A DNA stretch of 27,353 nt, from contig CAZXSN010000036.1 of the NCBI GenBank assembly GCA_964643295.1, positions 1-27,353 on the forward strand, written 5' to 3'. The stretch comes from Merdiplasma sp964643295 (GTDB lineage Bacteria > Bacillota > Clostridia > Lachnospirales > Lachnospiraceae). The notes under the pieces are model-generated. The model saw only the letters and a list, made by a program, of their open reading frames with translations. It did no database searches and had not been told where the DNA came from. Position numbers and translations under genes: made by a program. Positions 1 through 8,106 of this stretch are shown one piece after another (position 1 is the stretch's first letter; the number at the start of each line of letters is the position of its first letter).

Positions 1-49
1 ACAAAGAAAAATTTTTCGGTTTAATCCTGATAGTCCCGTTCAGATAAGA

Positions 50-511
50 TTACATTCCAAACTCTCTGCACAGGCTGTCAAACCGCGGCTTTTCCTTTTC
101 CTTGACCGCCTTGGAGAGATCGTTCATGCAGTGGTGGATCACGTCCGCGTCTTTTAAGACCTCATCCATCGGAGCATCAACAGCCAGCTTATCGTCATGA
201 TGATAGATCGCCGAACAGATCGTCTCGGTCTCCTCCGGTGTGGTTAGGTTCAGTTCCTCCAGAACCTGTCTCGCAAGCTCCGCTCCCTTATGCGCATGAT
301 CCTCGTAGCTGCCGCTTTCATATGCGTACAGGTCATGCAGCATCGCCGCCATCGAGGCAATCTCCGGATTTAGGTTCCGCTTCCTGGCAATCATCGTTGC
401 CGCTAGCGATACCCCATACAAATGAGCAATCGCGCTGTCCCGCTGATTCGCGTCCGTCATCTCATCCAGTTTTGCGTTCACGTACCCGCGCAGTTCTTTT
501 AACCGTCCCAT
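50..511 (-). CDS. HD-domain phosphohydrolase family protein
   Basis: A 153-residue soluble protein with an HD metal-binding core: H30, the H59-D60 pair, then H104-H105-D106 and D121/D123 late in the chain. This is the usual ligand set of small HD hydrolases, which cleave phosphate esters of nucleotides or related molecules; the substrate cannot be read from the sequence. It has no signal peptide or membrane segment. The ATG at 511 follows a GGGAGG about five bases upstream, so the start is secure. It lies 137 bases downstream of the exonuclease gene on the same strand with no terminator visible between them, so the two may be co-transcribed. The family is clear; the exact function is unknown. 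Confidence 0.85.
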   Translation of the reverse strand: MGRLKELRGYVNAKLDEMTDANQRDSAIAHLYGVSLAATMIARKRNLNPEIASMAAMLHDLYAYESGSYEDHAHKGAELARQVLEELNLTTPEETETICSAIYHHDDKLAVDAPMDEVLKDADVIHHCMNDLSKAVKEKEKPRFDSLCREFGM

Positions 512-648
512 ATCTGCCTCCCTGTTCTCCTGAAACCTTTCGCCCCGCTCTCCGTTTCTTCATATACCAGAAACGAAGATTCTTAAATACCCAGTCTTCC
601 CGTCTCCGGACTTTCGTTCCGTTCCCGCCAGAATCTTCCACACAGATG

Positions 649-1269
649 CTACCGAAGCTCCGGATACATATCCAAAGGATGCTTCAACAGGCGCATAATC
701 TCCAGTTCATCCTGGGCGTCATAATAAGCGTTGTGTTTCTCCACGTAGCGCCGATTCCCAAGCATCCGCAGAATCTCCTCCACGCCGTACCCGCTTTTGA
801 GTCTCCCTGTCTTACAGCAGGGCGCATTTTCCGGGATGGCTGGATTGTACTGCTTGTAGGCCGCCAGCCGCATGATATCATGCCACGCGAAATCAGTGGA
901 CAGAAATGACAGACAGTTCCTGTCAAATTTGGCGTTATAGGCAAAAATCGATGAAACACCGCAGCTGTACAGATACGCCCCCAGTTCTTCCCTGAGTGTG
1001 CTTTCTGTGACCATCCTTTCTGGCAGGGATCTCATATGCACCATGGAACTGAACATCCCGCCTTCTCTTAAGGCTTCTCGGATCACGTAATATCTGGAAT
1101 TGGTCTGCTCAAAGGTGTCCGAATCCGCGACGATCACCCCAACGGACATCACGGAACAGCTCCAGGTCGTTTCCGTGTCGATGACCGCAAAATTTCCTCC
1201 CACTTTTGTCTTCCTCTCTTCGATTAGTTCTTGTATTTTCAACCGGATCCTGTTTTCACCGGTCCTCAA
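649..1269 (-). CDS. DEDDh-type 3'-5' exonuclease (DnaQ-like)
   Basis: A 206-residue protein of the RNase H-like exonuclease superfamily. The first motif is D31-T-E33 after a beta strand (FAVIDTET), the second Asp sits in an AKFDR segment, and the third motif is an H-x4-D pair near the C-terminus, giving the DEDDh set that binds two metals. Related proteins trim DNA or RNA 3' ends, either alone or as a proofreading subunit; no polymerase domain is attached. The start is uncertain. The TTG at 1269 has GGAG only four bases upstream, a GTG at 1203 has an AGAGG nine bases upstream, and the frame stays open upstream of 1269 as a charged helix without an ATG or GTG. A sigma-A-like promoter lies upstream at 1415-1443. 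Confidence 0.8.
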   Translation of the reverse strand: MRTGENRIRLKIQELIEERKTKVGGNFAVIDTETTWSCSVMSVGVIVADSDTFEQTNSRYYVIREALREGGMFSSMVHMRSLPERMVTESTLREELGAYLYSCGVSSIFAYNAKFDRNCLSFLSTDFAWHDIMRLAAYKQYNPAIPENAPCCKTGRLKSGYGVEEILRMLGNRRYVEKHNAYYDAQDELEIMRLLKHPLDMYPELR

Positions 1270-1414
1270 ATTTCTCCGATTTTCCTTTTTCAGCGCTTTG
1301 CGCGTTTCAATCCTTCGCTGCAGGGAACCTCTTCCTTATGATTTCCCCGGCGGAGCCGGCGAAACTGTTCCCCGCCCGCACTCCTTCGGCATGAAGATTG
1401 CCGCTTCTCATATG

Positions 1415-1443
1415 ATTATACGATATACCGTCTGGTTTTACAA
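1415..1443 (-). promoter_or_regulatory. Sigma-A-type promoter for the exonuclease gene
   Basis: On the minus strand, TTGTAA (1443-1438) is followed after exactly 17 bases by a perfect TATAAT (1420-1415). Transcription would start near 1408, giving a leader of about 140 bases before the exonuclease gene. Confidence 0.6.
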
Positions 1444-2428
1444 GATACAATTTTCAAAATCTTCTGCTGTTTTTAGTCTCCCCCTGGAAAGACATCTGGG
1501 CAGTCAGGGAACAGGTGACAAAGTAAAATCTATACAACCCTGTTTTCGATCATGTGTTCCGCTTAGAGGAGAGAGTACGTAAACTGAAAAAGCGCAGATA
1601 TCGATCCTTTATTCCTTCTTCATAAAAATATCCGTGTCACAGGTAAGATCAAGGAATACTGCACAATAGCTTTAGATATCCAGAAAAGGAATTCTCATTT
1701 TCAAACCAGCGAATCAAAAGGGAAAAATGATATTTTATATTTTATTCCGCAACCGGTATCAAAATCCGCTAAGCGTCAACCACACGATTTCTACAGATAA
1801 AAATCAACTGCAGATCTCCTTTTGTTTCTATTCTCTCCCTCCTTGTTATGGTCTTCACACGGAAGCAGCTGGTCTGTATCGCCAGAGAAATCTCTGTGAA
1901 TTCCTTTTGAAAAAGAGCAAGCGTGAAGAAAAATTTCCGCCTGCATCCTGTGCAGTAAAATCCATAAATGGAAAGGAAAACCGTCTGTAAATACCGAACA
2001 GTTTCACCTCTTATCATCTAATGAAGTGAAACCATTTTTTCTTCATTTTAGTCTTTAAATATTGGGAAATGGAAAAATAAGACGTATCGTATCCAGAAAT
2101 ATATACCTGAATCTTTCTAAATGATATCAAGAGAATTGTGCGGAAGAAAGAATCCTCGTTACTGCGATCGTTGCTAAGGAAAAGGATGCAATCTTCGAAG
2201 AATATTTTTTTATGCAGCTTCCGATGAAAGAAAAGATAAATCCGTAACACGGCAAGTATTGGGTAAGAATCGGAAAACTGTCAGAAATATGTACCGCGGA
2301 AAGGACAAACTGCTGCATCCTAAGAGATTGCGTTTACCTGCGAATGCTGGGATATCTCTTATACATACCTGGAGGGACTGCCTGGATCGAAAAAGACTGC
2401 CGCTGCAAGGCAAAATCCCAAAAAGAAA
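1444..2428. other. AT-rich stretch without a convincing gene
   Basis: Roughly one kilobase that is clearly more AT-rich than the flanking genes, most strongly from about 1580 to 2330. Both strands contain only short open frames with no recognisable domain, mostly without a ribosome binding site. No tRNA-like cloverleaf, terminal inverted repeats or transposase remnant could be seen. It may be a decayed insertion or a region holding an unrecognised RNA. Confidence 0.4.
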
Positions 2429-2468
2429 ATGCCGTGGGTTTTCTGATCACTGAAACAGTCCACGGCAT
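2420..2468 (-). terminator. Intrinsic terminator of the 2571-3407 gene
   Basis: Perfect 9-bp arms ATGCCGTGG (2429-2437) and CCACGGCAT (2460-2468) enclose an inner TTTC/GAAA complement. On the minus strand the hairpin is followed by TTTCTTTTTGGG. It lies about 100 bases past the stop codon of the unknown protein gene. Confidence 0.75.
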
Positions 2469-2570
2469 CTAGCTTTGTACTTAAGATATGTCCTGTCCCT
2501 TCTTTAGGAGGCCAGGAAGGATTCGTTTTTCAAAACACAGATCCGTGCGTTTCCCTAAGGGCAGGCACGT

Positions 2571-3407
2571 TTACTTCTTCCCGGAGGGAAACTGGACGAT
2601 ATCCGCTTTTGCGGTCAGCTCCTCCGGAGGAATGGCTGCCTCCTCATTTCCGGTATACCCCGCCAGCCGGTCGATCCCGATATAGCGGACACCCTCTTCC
2701 GGCGGAATCACAGTCCCATCTGGCTGCTGACAGTACAGATCCAGAATCTCATCACCCGTGACCGGTTCCCATTCCATCGCGGCTGTTCCTCTGATTCCAA
2801 AGAGATCGTATGTATCCTTCCCCGTTGTAATACGGACAGCCATCAGACTTTGTTCCTTGATCACCATCGCGCAGTAATACAAAAGAAGCGTATGCGCATC
2901 GGCAATGTCTTCCCGGTAAACGGTCTGCTGCAGGAAGAGACAGAAATCCTCCTCCGGGCAGGAAATCTCCCGGTCTTTTTGGATCCCGAACAGCATTTCG
3001 GAAAGAGCGGCTGCCTCGCGCATGATTTTCCCGTTTTCCGGAATATTCGCCAGATAGAGTTTTGCTCTCTCCAGCCATTCGTCTTCCTGCTTCACCGAAA
3101 GGTAGTTTTCCGCCATCCTGATCACCAGCGGCTCCTCCCCCCAGTTCTCCATGCGGGCCTCCTCGGTCTTATCCCCGTAATTCGCCATGAAATACCAGTA
3201 AAATTCCAAAAGCTCCTCATACTCTTCTTCAGAAAGGCCATCGTTCAGCGCGAACTTGGAAAGCCATCTGGCGTTCGCCTCCGACAGAAAAGAGATGATG
3301 TCGTCCGTGGACGGATGCTCCTTCACGTAAGCGCGAAACGACTGCAGAAGAGTCCCTGGAGGCACCTGAAACTCCCGCACCGTAGGAGTCTGCTTCTTCT
3401 TTGGCAT
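2571..3407 (-). CDS. Uncharacterised cytosolic protein
   Basis: A 278-residue protein that I do not recognise. It starts with a lysine-rich patch (MPKKKQ), is acidic overall, has a long helical middle rich in Glu, Leu and Ala, and ends in a more beta-like section with a PPEE repeat-like pair before a basic tail. There is no signal peptide, membrane helix or metal-binding cysteine set. The ATG at 3407 follows an AGGAGGG seven bases upstream, and a clear intrinsic terminator follows the gene, so it is very likely an expressed single-gene unit. The neighbours (exonuclease upstream in coordinates, sugar operon behind it) give no useful hint of function. Confidence 0.75.
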   Translation of the reverse strand: MPKKKQTPTVREFQVPPGTLLQSFRAYVKEHPSTDDIISFLSEANARWLSKFALNDGLSEEEYEELLEFYWYFMANYGDKTEEARMENWGEEPLVIRMAENYLSVKQEDEWLERAKLYLANIPENGKIMREAAALSEMLFGIQKDREISCPEEDFCLFLQQTVYREDIADAHTLLLYYCAMVIKEQSLMAVRITTGKDTYDLFGIRGTAAMEWEPVTGDEILDLYCQQPDGTVIPPEEGVRYIGIDRLAGYTGNEEAAIPPEELTAKADIVQFPSGKK

Positions 3408-4023
3408 CTGACCGCCCTCCTTTTTTCAGCAATGGACAAAAAACGATGAAAGAAATCCCCGCGCAGCAATTCGAAACCCGGCCGCGGATCAGAAATCTTC
3501 CCTTCCAGGAAAACACTCTGATAAAGCTATTGTAATGAAGACAGGCATCCGGCCGGTTCCTCAGGCGAAAAGAAAGGGTCCTCCCTGTGAAGGATAAACT
3601 CCTCCTGGTGACGCCTGCCATAAGCAGGCTCTATCCCTTCGCTGTGCTTTAAAGTATTGCATAACCTGGAGGAAATGTCAACATGAAACTGCCTGCATAG
3701 AACATATATTCGTAAGTTCCATGAGAAGTGTCCCTGCAAAGAGAAGAGTAAAGCCAAAAAGTCGGCGAAAACGTACGCAAAGAATCTTCTAAGCCGTTCC
3801 AATTCTTGCTTACCTCTTTTCCGGCTGAATGGGCAAAGATGCCCGGGCAGAGCAGAAAACCCCCTGCCCGGGCTGTGAAAGGTGGGAAAGGATCTGCCCG
3901 CCCCGAAAGCCTCCAAAGACGGGCAGGTCCGCCGAATGGCATAGCAAAATTGCGGCAGGGCAAAGCACCGGCCGCGATGCCGGACTTTCCTTTCCTGGAA
4001 TCGTGGGGAAGCGGCTTGGGTTC
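3408..4023. other. Gene-poor spacer behind the sugar operon
   Basis: About 600 bases between the end of the GH87 gene and the start of the unknown protein gene. Open frames here have no recognisable domain and no good ribosome binding site. The notable content is a pair of GC-rich palindromes at 3841-3929, described separately. Confidence 0.4.
3841..3929. repeat. Two CTGCCCG-based palindromes
   Basis: GCCCGGGCAG (3841-3850) and CTGCCCGGGC (3864-3873) form a perfect 10-bp inverted repeat with a 13-base loop. Immediately after it, GATCTGCCCG (3891-3900) and CGGGCAGGTC (3920-3929) form a second one with a single G-T mismatch. The heptamer CTGCCCG or its complement therefore occurs four times in 83 bases. 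Neither hairpin is followed by a T run on either strand, so these are not typical terminators. They could stabilise the 3' end of the operon transcript or be a protein-binding site. Confidence 0.55.
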
Positions 4024-4045
4024 CTTAAAAACCGCCCTTTTTAAG
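4024..4045 (-). terminator. Weak AT-rich hairpin after the GH87 gene
   Basis: CTTAAAAA (4024-4031) and TTTTTAAG (4038-4045) form a perfect but AT-only 8-bp stem around a GC loop, 14 bases after the GH87 stop codon. It could slow polymerase at the end of the operon, but lacks the GC stem of a strong terminator. Confidence 0.3.
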
Positions 4046-4058
4046 ATCTATCGAGGGC

Positions 4059-6113
4059 TCATTCCAGTACCGTAAAGCCGTCTTCAGATAAGTTTAGCAG
4101 TTCTCCGTCTGGAGCATCCGAGATTGTATTATCCCGGAAAGAAACGGATCCTTTTGCCTCCCTGTCGATCCCCAGCGCATAAGTGCCGCAGGAAGTGATG
4201 GTATTATCGGTGATTTCCATGTTTTCCACAAGACCGCCGCCGGAGAAGGATACTCCCTGATAGGTGCTGTCCTCGATCTTATTTTCCCGGACGATGCACT
4301 TCGCGGTATTGTCATACCCTTCGATCGTGTTCACCCATACCGCCCCGTAGTCCGCGTTTATGTTGTTCTCCCTGCTTCCGCAGCGAATCAGTCTGTTTTT
4401 CTCCACCAGGATGGTTCCCTCGAAAACCTGCGGATTAAAGTTGGTGCTGATATTAATCCCTCCTCCGGAACAGACCGTATCCAGTAAAAGGTTATGGGAA
4501 ACCTCGATGTCTTTCCCTCCGTAGAGAGCGATGTTGTTGGCCAGCCACTGCAGCTGCACGGTATTATACAGGACCTTATTCTCCACACACAAAACTCCCC
4601 GGTTGAACATGGCGATCCCGTCATCCCCGGTTCCCCGAAGGTCATTTTGTGTCACCACACAGTGCGAAGTGCCTCCGCAGAGGTTGATCCCGTCCGCGAA
4701 CGTATTGCGGATACGGCAGCCCATGATGCTGATTCCGTCCACTACATCCGCCCACAGTCCCACTTTATAGTGTTCCACCCAGACATTCTGCAGGCGGACA
4801 TCTTTCACCCGTGCGGCGCCGGAGGCGGGAAGCAGGTTGAAGGCGGGAGGATCGATGCTGTCTCTTCTCTGCTTCACATTCCCGATCAGGGAAAAGTCAT
4901 AGAAGGCGACATGAGGAGCCTGAATGGCAAACCCGGAGGCCTCGCCTTTCAGAACCGTATGCCACATCCCCGCGCCGCGAATGACGACCGGATCTTTGCG
5001 AATGGGAATCCCGTTCACGTAAGGATTTTGTCCGATGTCAAACTCGCCTTCCGGCAGATAGACCTCTTTTCCCTGCGCTCCGGCTTCCTGAATGCACTCC
5101 ATAAGCGCGGCGGTATCATCCGCCCCGTCATTGGCCGCCGCGCCAAAATCCTCGATGGAGAGGGCATTCTCCGGTTTGGGAACCGGCTGTCCCGTCCTCT
5201 CCGCCTCGATCAGATCCACGAGGCAGTAAGAAAAGTCTTCCCCTTTGCGGATCGTCACCGTGCTTCCGGCAGGCAGCGTCTTTCCCAGTTTTACCCGCAC
5301 ATCATCGAAGAAAAAATGCCCTCCTCCCTCATCCGCGCGGTCTGGATCATTGTTCCAGGGAAACGGTCCGTACACCCAGCTGTACTGGGAAGTAAGCGTA
5401 AGATCCTGCGTTTCCTCATTTACTGTAAGCTTTACAGTTCCGGTCTGCCCCGCGCCGTCTAAGCTGTCCGGAACGCATGTGCGAATAACCAGCGCGTCCG
5501 CATCCTCGGTAAGGGTTACGGTCACATAGTCTCCTTCGTTTTCCAGGGCGACATAGCGCCGTCCGGATGCCTCGCTGGCATATTCGCGGTAGAGTCTGCT
5601 CTCTTCGCTTATCGCCGCATTCGTCTCCCCGTCTTCCGCCTCGTACCTTTGATACGTCACCAGCGCCCCGGCATCCGGATAGGCGGGACAACCTTCTACG
5701 GCAATCCCGGTGACCTGATCCAAAACCTCCCCTTCCGCGCAGGATAAGGAAACGCTGTTGATTCCCCTGCGCAAAGGCACCGTGATACGCTTAGAGTCTT
5801 TCGCGATCCGGACCGCAGATCCGTTGCTCTTAAACTCGATTCCGTCCAGTCCGCTTCCCTGTACCTGAAGGTCATACTCCCCGTCTTCCGGCGCGTAAAC
5901 GGCATAGACCTCCTCATTTTCATAGCGGTAAGCCTGCGTGGCAGCAATCTCCTGCACCTCATCAGTTAGCTGCCTGTTTTCTTTCCCGGACTCCCCCGCG
6001 GCAAAAGAAGTTCCCGGCAGTGCCAAACTCAAGAATAAAGCTGCCCCGACAGCCATAAGATGTCTGAGCGCGTATATGCCCGCTTCCCTTACGGTTCCTT
6101 TTGTTTCTTTCAT
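4059..6113 (-). CDS. Secreted GH87-type alpha-1,3-glucanase / mycodextranase
   Basis: A 684-residue exported enzyme. A signal peptide (basic start, hydrophobic stretch, SFAA cleavage site) covers about residues 1-38. A CBM-like beta-sandwich (from YEAEDG onward) follows, then a right-handed parallel beta-helix. The catalytic signature is ADGIN with D474, then GTGDDG with D497 and D498. The 23/24-residue spacing equals that of the three catalytic Asp residues of characterised GH87 alpha-1,3-glucanases. The family cleaves alpha-1,3 bonds in mutan or nigeran with inversion. No sorting signal or anchor is visible at the C-terminus. The ATG at 6113 has AGGAGG seven bases upstream and is preferred over an in-frame codon at 6158. 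It is the last gene of the sugar operon, 22 bases after the GH13 gene. Confidence 0.85.
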   Translation of the reverse strand: MKETKGTVREAGIYALRHLMAVGAALFLSLALPGTSFAAGESGKENRQLTDEVQEIAATQAYRYENEEVYAVYAPEDGEYDLQVQGSGLDGIEFKSNGSAVRIAKDSKRITVPLRRGINSVSLSCAEGEVLDQVTGIAVEGCPAYPDAGALVTYQRYEAEDGETNAAISEESRLYREYASEASGRRYVALENEGDYVTVTLTEDADALVIRTCVPDSLDGAGQTGTVKLTVNEETQDLTLTSQYSWVYGPFPWNNDPDRADEGGGHFFFDDVRVKLGKTLPAGSTVTIRKGEDFSYCLVDLIEAERTGQPVPKPENALSIEDFGAAANDGADDTAALMECIQEAGAQGKEVYLPEGEFDIGQNPYVNGIPIRKDPVVIRGAGMWHTVLKGEASGFAIQAPHVAFYDFSLIGNVKQRRDSIDPPAFNLLPASGAARVKDVRLQNVWVEHYKVGLWADVVDGISIMGCRIRNTFADGINLCGGTSHCVVTQNDLRGTGDDGIAMFNRGVLCVENKVLYNTVQLQWLANNIALYGGKDIEVSHNLLLDTVCSGGGINISTNFNPQVFEGTILVEKNRLIRCGSRENNINADYGAVWVNTIEGYDNTAKCIVRENKIEDSTYQGVSFSGGGLVENMEITDNTITSCGTYALGIDREAKGSVSFRDNTISDAPDGELLNLSEDGFTVLE

Positions 6114-6135
6114 CGAAAAACCTCCTGTCGCTTTG

Positions 6136-8052
6136 TCAGTTTCGCCCGTACTGCACACACTCCATCAGATAGGCCTGGTGAGCCGGTACCCAAAGCCGGA
6201 TGCTCTTTTCATCCATCCTCTCCCACCGCAGAGGGCTGCCAAATAAGTCCGACTTTTCCCTGGGCCCATCCGCCCCGATGCTGGCTAAAGGAAGACGGAT
6301 TTCCTCCTCCTTTTCGCTTACGGACATCACGCCCACAAATACTTCCGACCCGTAAAAGCGGGCCAGAGAGAGCACATCTTTCTCGGCATACAGAAACTTC
6401 ATGCCGCCTTCCGTAAGCGCCTTAGAAGACTTCCGCAGATGGGCGAGCCTTTGATAGAAGGAATAAGGATCAGGCTTTTTTGTGACCTTTGACCAGGGCA
6501 TCGGATACCGGTACCCCTCATCCCCCTCAGTGTCTCCCCCGATTCCAATCTCATCCCCGTAATAGATACAGGGCGTTCCCACCAGCAGAAACTGGAAGAT
6601 CACGGCTCCCCGGTATTCCTGCCTGTTAACCGAAGAGAAGGTATGGATTCGCGGGATGTCGTGGCTGTCCAGCAGGTTAAACTGATTTTGCCAGATCACC
6701 CAGGGCAGCCTGGATAAGTGCTGCAGAATGCGGTTTTTCACATCCTCGGCGCTCATGCGGTAAGGGATCTTTCTTAAAATCTCGTTTCTGTTCAGGAACA
6801 GATCGTTAAGCCCTAAGAACTGGCGAAGCACCCTGGCGCAGCCAAAATAGTTCATGGCGGAATCCCATTCCTCGCCCGTTAAGTAGGAAGAGCAGTCTCC
6901 CCAGTCCTCCGCCAAAAGATAGGACTGCGGATTTTCCTCCCGCATACAGGAACGAATCTGCGGCCAGAGTTCGTGGGATAACTGCACCTCGTTGTTTCTG
7001 GCAAAGACATCGGCCACGTCAAACCTCCATCCGTCAATCGAATAGGGAGGTCTTAGCCACTTGCGAAGCACCGCCTCATTTCCCCGGAAAATCTCCTTCC
7101 TCAATTCTTCCGACTGATAATTTAACACCGGCAGATTCTCTACCCCAAACCAGCCCTGATACTCATTGGTTCCCTCTTTGAAAAAGTAGTAGGAGCGCTC
7201 CTTCGCCTTCGGATTGTGATAGGCGCCGACGGAAGTGTCAAAAAAGACTCCGTCCCGGTTAAACCAGTAATGCCCCGCCCCGGTATGGTTGATGGAGATA
7301 TCCAAAATCAGCCGCATTCCGTTTTCATGCAAAGCGGCGGATAGATCCGCCAAAGCCTGATCACCGCCGAAATGCTCATCCACATGCAGATAATCGATGC
7401 AGTCGTACTTGTGCGTGGAAGGAGCGCGAAAAATGGGATTAAGATAAAGAGCGGTTACGCCAAGCTCCTTCAGGTAGGGAATCTTTGCTTTAATGCCTTC
7501 TAAATCCCCGCCGTAAAAGTCCAGGGCGTGGGTATCTTTAAAAGGCTTCGGCGCACTCTCCCATTCCTTTACCTTACAGGTTTTAAATCCCTCATAGGTA
7601 TACTCCCCGTCTTTGACATCGTTGTCCGGATTTCCGTTAAAGAAACGCTCGGGAAAGATCTGGTAAAAGACGGCGTCTTTTACCCAGGAGGGCTGCCGGT
7701 AATCGCAAAGAAGCGCAAAGTCGTACGTCTCATCCGGGATGTACGTGGTAATCTCCCTCTGGTTATAGTAATAGATCACTGTATCGCAGGCCAGGTAGAA
7801 GTGATAGTGCATCCTTTTTTCCGTAATCAAAAGCTCCGCCGCGTAATAGCTTAACTTCCCTTTTGTCTTTCTTTTTTCCGCCCGGATAAGCCTTTGCGTC
7901 CCATTGGGGGCGGTCCGCAGAAAGACCGCACGGACCGGCGCATCCGCATACAGGCGGATCCAGATGGTTACCGTATCATAAAGCGCAGGCTGCGGATTGC
8001 TGACAAAGCAGGCCGTCCCGTCGCTGTAGACACTCTCCAGCCACTCTTCCAT
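6136..8052 (-). CDS. Cytosolic GH13 alpha-glucosidase (neopullulanase / cyclomaltodextrinase type)
   Basis: A 638-residue GH13 enzyme. An N-terminal beta-sandwich like that of neopullulanase-type enzymes (about residues 1-120) precedes the (beta/alpha)8 barrel. The barrel carries the nucleophile D345 (GWRFDVAD), the acid/base E382 (LLAEDW) and the transition-state stabiliser D465 (DSHD). A C-terminal beta domain follows. There is no signal peptide, so it acts on imported oligosaccharides, most likely cutting alpha-1,4 bonds. The frame is open to a TTG at 8100, but the ATG at 8052 has a TGAGGA about eight bases upstream and gives the normal family N-terminus. It lies between the beta-helix gene (54 bases) and the GH87 gene (22 bases). 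Subfamily and exact specificity are inferred. Confidence 0.88.
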   Translation of the reverse strand: MEEWLESVYSDGTACFVSNPQPALYDTVTIWIRLYADAPVRAVFLRTAPNGTQRLIRAEKRKTKGKLSYYAAELLITEKRMHYHFYLACDTVIYYYNQREITTYIPDETYDFALLCDYRQPSWVKDAVFYQIFPERFFNGNPDNDVKDGEYTYEGFKTCKVKEWESAPKPFKDTHALDFYGGDLEGIKAKIPYLKELGVTALYLNPIFRAPSTHKYDCIDYLHVDEHFGGDQALADLSAALHENGMRLILDISINHTGAGHYWFNRDGVFFDTSVGAYHNPKAKERSYYFFKEGTNEYQGWFGVENLPVLNYQSEELRKEIFRGNEAVLRKWLRPPYSIDGWRFDVADVFARNNEVQLSHELWPQIRSCMREENPQSYLLAEDWGDCSSYLTGEEWDSAMNYFGCARVLRQFLGLNDLFLNRNEILRKIPYRMSAEDVKNRILQHLSRLPWVIWQNQFNLLDSHDIPRIHTFSSVNRQEYRGAVIFQFLLVGTPCIYYGDEIGIGGDTEGDEGYRYPMPWSKVTKKPDPYSFYQRLAHLRKSSKALTEGGMKFLYAEKDVLSLARFYGSEVFVGVMSVSEKEEEIRLPLASIGADGPREKSDLFGSPLRWERMDEKSIRLWVPAHQAYLMECVQYGRN

Positions 8053-8106
8053 TTTAAAGTCCTCATTTACGCAGTTATGATGTTGTCTGTTCAAGTACAA
8101 TGGTAT

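Noticed and set aside
4494..5462. A 322-codon open frame on the plus strand opposite the GH87 gene
   Set aside because: It has no domain and is antisense to a clear glycosidase with signal peptide and catalytic motif; it is a composition shadow.
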